The position numbers and the translations under genes are program-made. Of a stretch of 64,000 nt of DNA, positions 58,261-64,000 are shown in pieces. The number at the start of each line of letters is the position of its first letter. The first letter of the stretch is position 1. Under the pieces are notes generated by a model that made no database searches, was not told the origin of the DNA, and saw nothing but the letters and a program-made list of their open reading frames with translations. Source of the stretch: Deltaproteobacteria bacterium UBA2409 (GTDB lineage Bacteria; Bdellovibrionota_C; UBA2361; DDRT01); NCBI GenBank assembly GCA_002343185.1, contig DDRT01000020.1, positions 47,419 through 111,418 of the forward strand, in the 5' to 3' direction.

Positions 58261-59157
58261 ATGAGGTACATAATTGTTATTCTTAGTTTAATCTCTGGCT
58301 TATTTGCACAGAATTTCACCCCGATAGGAGATGGGTATGACTGTATGACTCTAGCAAATGGCGATCAATTTTTGGTAATCAGAGATAACACAACTTACAC
58401 TATGATTAATGACAAAGCAGTTACTAAGCGACTTGTAAAAGAAAGAAAGAAGATCAACCAAAAAATAAAAACCCTCAAAGATTTAAGTGACAGCATAAAG
58501 CAAAAAACCCCTAATCAAGCTGCACTAAAAATTTTCAAAAACATATGGAAGTTTACTAATGGCAGTACGCTAGACTCATCGCTAATAGAAACAAAAGATG
58601 AGCGCATCCAAGCACTAAAAGCATTAACTCAAGCACTAAAAGATAAAAAGCAGTATTTAAATAATATGATTGGTTCAATTAATGGATGTAAGGAAGGACG
58701 AAAGTCATTTCCAAAGGGTGGGATACTGATGTATCCGACGGTACAGGTTGTAGGTCTTGTTGGTACGAAGAGGCAATATTCTGGCTGGATGATTCATGAT
58801 GTAGCTTTAAAAACCAAATACACAACAAAACCTGGCGGATACAATGGATGCTTCAAGTTTTACTGGAAGGATGGAAGCACCTCTACATACATGGCTGGCC
58901 TTGGAACAGAGCCATGCTATGTTGGAAGCGTAAATAGATTTGACCAAGCAGTAGCTGCCTGTAATGCTGTTCTACCAAAGGGTCGCGTTGGATTTGCTAT
59001 GCAGCATGGGTCATCAATAAACATGGATCAAGGAACGCTTGATTTTCTTGTTGCTTCTGCAACTACAAATAAACCTGGAGTCGTATTTCTAAGAAAACCC
59101 GATGAAGGCTCTTACGATAAGTTTTATCAGGCATGTTCAGCATGGAATAATAATTAG
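58261..59157 (+). CDS. secreted hypothetical protein (298 aa)
   Basis: Exported protein with signal MRYIIVILSLISGLFAQ. I chose ATG 58261 over the TTG at 58222 because the signal starts there and TATAGT lies 9 nt upstream. A helical, Lys-rich region (about 50-130, coiled-coil-like: LVKERKKINQKIKTLKDLSDSIKQK) precedes a C-terminal domain with several cysteines and Gly/Tyr (GGYNGCFKFYWKDGSTSTYMAGLG). No family recognised. Conserved cysteines imply a periplasmic or secreted disulfide-bonded protein, a possible client of the DsbD system. Confidence 0.7.
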   Translation: MRYIIVILSLISGLFAQNFTPIGDGYDCMTLANGDQFLVIRDNTTYTMINDKAVTKRLVKERKKINQKIKTLKDLSDSIKQKTPNQAALKIFKNIWKFTNGSTLDSSLIETKDERIQALKALTQALKDKKQYLNNMIGSINGCKEGRKSFPKGGILMYPTVQVVGLVGTKRQYSGWMIHDVALKTKYTTKPGGYNGCFKFYWKDGSTSTYMAGLGTEPCYVGSVNRFDQAVAACNAVLPKGRVGFAMQHGSSINMDQGTLDFLVASATTNKPGVVFLRKPDEGSYDKFYQACSAWNNN

Positions 59158-59203
59158 TCCCGCTCTTGTTCTTATTAACTCTCAATTATACGATGATCGA
59201 TGA

Positions 59204-59977
59204 GTGAGACTGTTCGTTTTCCTTTTATTTATCTGTTCGATTGCATATGCAGGAGTACCTACTGCAGCTGACAAGATCAGCGATGTGGGTCTTTCAACTA
59301 TCTTAGGCTCTCAAGTTTCTCTGGATACAAAAGTTTTTAGTAGTGATGGTCAGGAAAAAACTCTCAAAGATTATATAATTCCAGGTAAGCCACTAATATT
59401 GATGCCTGTATATTACAGATGCCCTGGCCTTTGTGGAATAACATTACAAAGTGGAATAGCTCTTGTTAATGATATAAAAGCTGAGCTTGGAAAAGATTAT
59501 TCAATTCTTACTTTTAGTTTTAATTCAACTGAGCCTCCTGAGCTTGCTAAGGGGAAAGCAGATACGATCATAGCTAAAGTAAATAATGAAGATGCAGCTA
59601 AAAAAGGATGGCATTTTGTAACAGCCCCACAGGAGAGTATCGATAATCTGCTTAATCAGATTGGTTTTAAGCTAACTAAAGAAGGCGAAGAGTTTTCTCA
59701 TGCAAGTGCGATTTTTGTTTTAACTCCAGAAGGTAAAATATCTCAGTACTTCTCAGGTGTTATGTTTCCTCCTTGGGATGTAAAACTTTCTCTAGTTGAT
59801 GCATCTGATGGAAAGGTAGGTAACTTACTACATCAGGCAGTTCTTTACTGTTTTCAGTTTGATCCTATCTCAGGTAAGTATACCCTTGCTGCCTGGAGAA
59901 CCATGCAGGTTGGAGGAGTTTTAACCTTAATTTTAATGGCTGTAGGATTTTTAGTTCTCCGAAGGGTAACCGTTTAA
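59204..59977 (+). CDS. SCO1/SenC family protein, tail-anchored
   Basis: A 257-aa thioredoxin-fold copper protein. Signal peptide (1-16), then PVYYRCPGLCGITL with Cys73 and Cys77 (CX3C) and a downstream His in FSHASAIFVLTPEGK, the three copper ligands of SCO. A single C-terminal membrane helix (about 234-253, TLILMAVGFLVL) is unusual, as most SCO proteins are N-terminally anchored. It helps build the CuA site of cytochrome c oxidase in other bacteria, but no oxidase genes are near. Start GTG. The last codons and stop lie inside an inverted repeat that starts at 59966. Confidence 0.88.
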   Translation: MRLFVFLLFICSIAYAGVPTAADKISDVGLSTILGSQVSLDTKVFSSDGQEKTLKDYIIPGKPLILMPVYYRCPGLCGITLQSGIALVNDIKAELGKDYSILTFSFNSTEPPELAKGKADTIIAKVNNEDAAKKGWHFVTAPQESIDNLLNQIGFKLTKEGEEFSHASAIFVLTPEGKISQYFSGVMFPPWDVKLSLVDASDGKVGNLLHQAVLYCFQFDPISGKYTLAAWRTMQVGGVLTLILMAVGFLVLRRVTV

Positions 59978-60087
59978 GGTGTTGGAATTTATAGTGTATT
60001 TCGAAGCTTTAGCGGATAAAAACTTAGTATTTATGCGATTCTGGTAGTCAAAGCCTGATCGGCTTTGTAGATTTTTTAAACGGTTAC
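59966..60087. repeat. inverted-repeat-bounded element (GTAACCGTTTAA)
   Basis: GTAACCGTTTAA (59966-59977) and TTAAACGGTTAC (60076-60087) are perfect 12-bp inverted arms around about 98 bp. The left arm supplies the last three codons and the TAA stop of the SCO1 gene. Confidence 0.8.
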
Positions 60088-60140
60088 ATGTTTTCACCCC
60101 CGATTTGCTCCGCAAATCGACCCCTGAGGGGTTTGTAGAG
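60051..60140. repeat. hairpins AAAGCC/GGCTTT, GATTTG/CAAATC and CCCCT/AGGGG
   Basis: Short stems close to each other: AAAGCC-TGATC-GGCTTT (about 60051-60067), CGATTTG-CTC-CGCAAATCG (about 60099-60120) and CCCCTGAGGGG. They form the gene-free stretch 59978-60230 together with the element at 59966-60087. I see no gene there. Confidence 0.7.
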
Positions 60141-60230
60141 ACTCTAGGTGGTTGGCGAGCTTATGATATGGTACTTTTAAATAGTTAATCTGAAGAGAAA
60201 CTTTCGTCGTAATCTCACGAATAGAACTGT

Positions 60231-62795
60231 ATGAGTGTAGGTGGTTTTAATGGAGCTGTATCAAGAAGCGGCAATGAGCTTATTGTTGCTTTTGCATTTA
60301 CGCCACGGCGCTATCGTGCAATTAGGCAGATTAGAGGCGCTAGATATCATCCAAGTTCAAAAACATGGAGGGTACCATTAAATGCGATTTCAGAGTTAGA
60401 AAAATCATTTGAGCTAAATCCGAGGAAGCTTAGATATGAGATCGACAGAGAAAGTGTAAGCCAGGAGATCGTTGAGTCAGATAAATTAGTACTTGAAGCA
60501 AGAAACGTCCTTAAGGCAAACCCCTATGCAGTTTCTAGTGATGTAATAAATAGGGCGAAACCTCAGGTTGTTTTTACTTTTAATAAGGGATCCATAATTG
60601 CAACACCAGAAGATTCAAAGAAAAAATTATTTAAACACTTTCACTATGTAAAAAGTGAAAAGGGTTATTTCATACCGACAGCTGATCTTTCAAAATTAAT
60701 ATCCGAACTCAAACTTCAAAAAGTAGTATTCGCAGTTGAAGAATCATTAGGTGTAAAATTAAAAGAAGGAGCTGAGCTCCGTAGTAAATTGATATCTAAT
60801 CCGAGCTTTAGAGCGTCTGAGAACATTATTAAGGCCTCACTCTTTCCCTCTCTTGTTCAAGTCGACCGTCAGGTTTCACTTTTAGGAGTACCACAAGATT
60901 TATATAAACTATTTCTGACCAGAGTAAGATCTCAAAGCTCACGAAGAGAAAAGCTTCAATCTTTGAATCATGATCTTATTTTGGAGGTTATATATGACAG
61001 CCTCAAATCGAACATTAAACTCTGGATAGCATCTGAGGTTGAATCACTAATATTAAAAATGAGCAAGCCAGAGCTTGAAGATGGGTTTCAAGACTATCTT
61101 GTAATTCATCCTGAAGTTACAGATGTCTCAGCAGTTTTACCGAATATAGGACCAGTATCATTCTATAGTTCACAATCTGGTGATGGATTTACTGCCGGTG
61201 ACACCAGAGAGATACGAAACGGCATTTTGTTTCCTATAAGAAGCAAGCAGCTTCTTTTAAGTGAACAAAAAGAAGAAAGTATTAGAGCTCAAGAAGCAAA
61301 ACGAAAAGAAATTTTAGCATTAAATGATTGTCCTGGACTGATGAAGAATAAGGAGCTTGAAAGTAAGCTTTTCCCTCATCAGCGAGTTGCTGTTCAATGG
61401 CTGCTTTCAAGTGACTGTGGACTTCTTGGTGATGACATGGGGCTTGGTAAGACCATTAGTGTTATTTCAGCATTTACTGAGTGGGATAGAGATAAGAAAT
61501 TTCTTTTGGTAGTAGCGCCCGCATCATTGGTACAAAACTGGAAAAGAGAGGTTAATACGTGGGTTCCAAATCATAGATTTGAGCTTTTACCTTCACAAAA
61601 AAAAGATAGATTAACCTATCTAAAAGACTTAGTTAGATACGGAACGGATCATATTTCAGGACTTATTGTTGGTTTAGAAGAGCTAAGGCTTGACTATGTA
61701 TTTCCTCTTATTAGAGAGATTGCAGCTAATAGAGAAACTGTCCTTTGCGTAGACGAATCCCAAAGGGTTAAAAATTATCAATCGAAGGGATTTCTGGCAC
61801 TTTCGATCATAGCCCCAGAGTGCAAAAAGAGATGGCTTCTAAGTGGAACTCCTATACCGAATTCTATAGCTGATATTTGGACCCAAGGTAAGCTGCTGGA
61901 TGATGGAGAAAGACTAGGTAAGAGTTTTTTACCTTGGCTCAAATCGGTTGCAGAGCTCGGTAATGAATGGAGCGCTTTAGCAGTAAGGCGATACATTCCT
62001 GAAGCAGTAGAAAAAACTATAAAGATTATTTCTCCAATTATTCTAAGGCGTAAAAAAGAAGATGTAGTAGATCTACCTCCTAAGATATTTCATGTGAGAG
62101 ATCTCAGATTGTCTGGAGATCAAAAGGCAAGATACGATGAAGTAAGAAGAGATCTTGTTCTTAGAGTTCAATCACTTTCAGGGGATGATTTTTTTAGACA
62201 GATAACCAATATACTAGAACAATACTTAAGATGTGTTCAGATCGCTTCAAACCCTAGACTTATAGACGAGAGCTTTAAAGGCGAGCCCATTAAGTTCTTA
62301 GAGTTAGACTCTTTGGTAGATGAAATAGTTAGAGAAAAGGGAGAAAAGCTAGTTGTTTGGAGTAACTATAGAGGAAATATCTCAGAGCTCGCTAATAGAT
62401 ATAAAGAATTTGAGGCTAAAGGATTTAGTGGGGAGACAAGCCCTAAAGAAAGAGAATCGGTTATTAAAGAGTTCCAAAGTGATGGTGGTTGTAAAATTTT
62501 ATTGGCTATCCCAGCGGCTGGAGGGGTGGGAATAACTTTAACTAAAGCACAGACTGCTGTTTATTTGGATAAAACCTGGAATGCTGAACATTGGCTCCAA
62601 TCGGTAGACAGACTTCATAGAATCGGACAAACAGGGACTGTAAATATAATAAGTCTTCATGCTTCAAAGGTAGATTCATTGATCTCGAAGAATTTAAATC
62701 AAAAAGAAGATACCCTCAAAAAATTAATGGATGGAAGTTTTGAAGAGAGATTAAGAATAAGAGAAGAGTTTGTTACCGCATTGGTAGAGGAGTAA
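60231..62795 (+). CDS. SNF2-family helicase with N-terminal HARP-like domain
   Basis: An 854-aa DNA translocase. The N-terminus (FAFTPRRYRAIRQIRGARYHPSSKTWRVP) resembles the HARP/SMARCAL1-type domain that binds DNA forks. Helicase motifs: DDMGLGKTISV (Walker A, about 400-408), VVAPASLVQNWKREV (Ia), CVDESQRVKN (Walker B, DESQ replacing DEAH), LLSGTPIPNS (III), then VVWSNYRGNISEL (IV), IPAAGGVGITLTKAQTAVYLDKTWNAEHWLQSVDRLHRIGQTGTVN (V-VI). The glutamine in DESQ is an ordinary SNF2 variant. Role: DNA remodelling, repair or restart. It stands alone. Confidence 0.9.
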   Translation: MSVGGFNGAVSRSGNELIVAFAFTPRRYRAIRQIRGARYHPSSKTWRVPLNAISELEKSFELNPRKLRYEIDRESVSQEIVESDKLVLEARNVLKANPYAVSSDVINRAKPQVVFTFNKGSIIATPEDSKKKLFKHFHYVKSEKGYFIPTADLSKLISELKLQKVVFAVEESLGVKLKEGAELRSKLISNPSFRASENIIKASLFPSLVQVDRQVSLLGVPQDLYKLFLTRVRSQSSRREKLQSLNHDLILEVIYDSLKSNIKLWIASEVESLILKMSKPELEDGFQDYLVIHPEVTDVSAVLPNIGPVSFYSSQSGDGFTAGDTREIRNGILFPIRSKQLLLSEQKEESIRAQEAKRKEILALNDCPGLMKNKELESKLFPHQRVAVQWLLSSDCGLLGDDMGLGKTISVISAFTEWDRDKKFLLVVAPASLVQNWKREVNTWVPNHRFELLPSQKKDRLTYLKDLVRYGTDHISGLIVGLEELRLDYVFPLIREIAANRETVLCVDESQRVKNYQSKGFLALSIIAPECKKRWLLSGTPIPNSIADIWTQGKLLDDGERLGKSFLPWLKSVAELGNEWSALAVRRYIPEAVEKTIKIISPIILRRKKEDVVDLPPKIFHVRDLRLSGDQKARYDEVRRDLVLRVQSLSGDDFFRQITNILEQYLRCVQIASNPRLIDESFKGEPIKFLELDSLVDEIVREKGEKLVVWSNYRGNISELANRYKEFEAKGFSGETSPKERESVIKEFQSDGGCKILLAIPAAGGVGITLTKAQTAVYLDKTWNAEHWLQSVDRLHRIGQTGTVNIISLHASKVDSLISKNLNQKEDTLKKLMDGSFEERLRIREEFVTALVEE

Positions 62796-62815
62796 TGGAC
62801 TAGAGGGTCAAGCTA

Positions 62816-62893
62816 CTTGGGGGTCAGGCCGGGAGGCCTGACCAGGCAGCTGTTAGCACTTGTCTGGTCAGGCCTCCCGGCCTGACCCTCAAG
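62816..62893. repeat. GGGGTCAGGCC palindrome family, copy 5 (double)
   Basis: CTTGGGGGTCAGGCC (62816-62830), GGCCTGACC (62835-62843), a 22-nt spacer, GGTCAGGCC (62866-62874), TCCC, GGCCTGACCCTCAAG (62879-62893). Two complete hairpins face each other, as in a bacterial BIME. Confidence 0.9.
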
Positions 62894-62941
62894 CTGATTT
62901 TAATTAACTTCAAAAATTAGACTACCACCCCCAATCTGTTA

Positions 62942-62947
62942 CATAAT
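62942..62947 (+). promoter_or_regulatory. -10-like box of the final methyltransferase gene
   Basis: CATAAT 8 nt before GTG 62956. No ribosome-binding site. Confidence 0.3.
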
Positions 62948-62955
62948 CACTTTCT

Positions 62956-64000
62956 GTGGAAGCAATAGACATTAATGCCTTAATGGAAGAGATTCGTGAG
63001 AAGGTAAAAAGCGAAATATCTCAAAATGGCTCAGATAGAAATGTGGAATTCAAGCCATCTATCGTTGAGGTAAAAGCTGGAGCCTTACTTCACTCTCAAG
63101 ATCTTAGAGCGATTAATCAACAATATACCTATGGTGCTCAATTTGATGAGTCAACGATTAAGTCACATAGAAAAGGTTTCGTTGGTAGAGTAATTGTGGG
63201 TCTTAAAAGAAAGCTATACAGAAAACTCTGGGATGGTCTTTTAAGAGACTACATGTCCAAAGAGAGAGAATTCCAAAGTTCTATAGTTAGATTTTTAAAT
63301 GAAACTGCTAGATATATTGATGCAAGAGATTCCAGCATTTTTTGGGGTTTGAACCACAAAGTTGATGTTGATGTAACAAAGTCAGTTGAAAGAGCTGATA
63401 GATTGTATGATGAATTTCAAGGATCTCTTACTTCATTAAAATCAGAGCTTGTTGAGCTAACTAATTCAAACTCACGTGAATTAGCCAGTAATAAGGGCAA
63501 ACTTGCAGAGGTAGAAGGGTTTATCAATCAACTAAATGAAGTAATTAAAGGTGTTGAGGGGATAGTTCAAGCTAAAGCCCCATCAGGATTTAATCCTAAG
63601 TATGTTTTGTTTGAAAACAGATTTAGAGGATCAAAACCAAGGATAAAGGAGCATCTTAAATTTTATCTTAAGTATTTAAAGGCACCAGTTTTTGAAATTG
63701 GCTCAGGGCGTGGAGAGCTCCTTGAACTTTGTAAAGAAAGTGGGTTAGAGGCACAAGGTTGGGATCTCGATGCTGGAATGGCGTCTCAAGGATCTTTAGT
63801 AAAGCTTGGAGATGGGATCGCTGCATTATCAGAGACAGAGGATGCAAGCCTTGGCAGTATTATTGCTATTCAAGTGATTGAGCATTTAACTGAGGAGGTA
63901 ATGGATTCATTCCTTGCAATTGCTAGAAAGAAACTAAAAAGTGGTGGAAAAGTAATATTTGAAACTATCAATCCATTATCCCTTATGGCTTTGTCCTCGA
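62956..64000 (+). CDS. class I SAM-dependent methyltransferase, WbdD-like (cut at window end)
   Basis: At least 348 aa, open to the window end. Start GTG 62956; ATG 62983 is an alternative. The first 220 residues are helical and charged, with a coiled-coil-like stretch (LVELTNSNSRELASNKGKLAEVEGFI). The methyltransferase motif is FEIGSGRGELLELCKE, followed by GWDLDAGMASQ and IAIQVIEHL. This layout resembles glycan-modifying methyltransferases such as those that cap O-antigen chains. It fits the polysaccharide theme of the region. Confidence 0.72.
   Translation, partial: MEAIDINALMEEIREKVKSEISQNGSDRNVEFKPSIVEVKAGALLHSQDLRAINQQYTYGAQFDESTIKSHRKGFVGRVIVGLKRKLYRKLWDGLLRDYMSKEREFQSSIVRFLNETARYIDARDSSIFWGLNHKVDVDVTKSVERADRLYDEFQGSLTSLKSELVELTNSNSRELASNKGKLAEVEGFINQLNEVIKGVEGIVQAKAPSGFNPKYVLFENRFRGSKPRIKEHLKFYLKYLKAPVFEIGSGRGELLELCKESGLEAQGWDLDAGMASQGSLVKLGDGIAALSETEDASLGSIIAIQVIEHLTEEVMDSFLAIARKKLKSGGKVIFETINPLSLMALSS

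Noticed and set aside
1..64000. CRISPR array or prophage
   Set aside because: No regularly spaced direct repeat of 24-40 bp and no Cas, capsid, terminase or integrase genes were seen. Palindromes are dispersed and differ in sequence.

Overview
The window is AT-rich DNA (I estimate 37-39 % G+C by eye) from a Gram-negative, heterotrophic bacterium. Evidence for the cell type: periplasmic thiol chemistry (DsbD/ScsB type), an LPS-core-type glycosyltransferase, ApaG, PrmA, an Aat/ClpS/ClpA N-degron module, a Dam methylase, and the queA-tgt-yajC-secD-secF block. The gene set looks proteobacterial in the broad sense (old Deltaproteobacteria or Bdellovibrionota type), but the sequence alone does not fix the lineage. 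There are no phage, plasmid, IS transposase or CRISPR genes. Nearly all DNA is coding, with dense operons and many 1-4 nt start/stop overlaps (ATGA, GTGA, TTGA, probably one CTGA).

Layout. 1-12600: end of a tRNA-Pro, a small envelope/lipid cluster, the N-degron proteolysis module (aat <> clpS-clpA), a periplasmic binding protein, a repair/ribosome-assembly operon (holin-like membrane protein, rsgA, ung), and a periplasmic disulfide operon (dsbD plus a thioredoxin-fold protein). 12751-18698: a GGDEF-like protein, then a five-gene shikimate operon (DAHP synthase, short AroD, AroE-AroK fusion, AroA, AroC). 18830-28102: membrane and cytosolic glycosyltransferases with an RsbU-type phosphatase. 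28126-37305: MBL hydrolase, coaBC, nfeD plus SPFH, queA, tgt, yajC, secD, secF. 37327-44253: methyltransferase, J-protein, pcm, M23 lipoprotein, tRNA-Arg, HU operon, dam. 44647-53490: secreted hydrolase and lipoprotein, apaG, HD protein, alcohol dehydrogenase, prmA, an HU-like/SUFU-like protein, thioredoxin, a radical-SAM-like protein lacking cysteines, thiolase. 53672-58203: a polysaccharide cluster ending in a polyprenyl-phosphate sugar transferase. 58261-64000: secreted protein, SCO1, SNF2 helicase, and a methyltransferase cut by the window end.

Two themes are not explained by the gene list. First, most operon-leading genes have a TANNNT -10-like hexamer 6-9 nt before the start codon and no Shine-Dalgarno sequence, which predicts leaderless mRNAs. 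Genes inside operons with a real gap instead carry AGGAG-type sites. Several divergent pairs are only 23-38 bp apart and seem to share overlapping back-to-back -10 boxes. Second, intergenic DNA is filled with palindromes: a five-copy GGGGTCAGGCC family, modular hairpin clusters with recurring spacer words, a duplicated tRNA-Arg 3' end with its hairpin, and inverted-repeat-bounded elements. At two or three genes such repeats encode the last residues of the protein.
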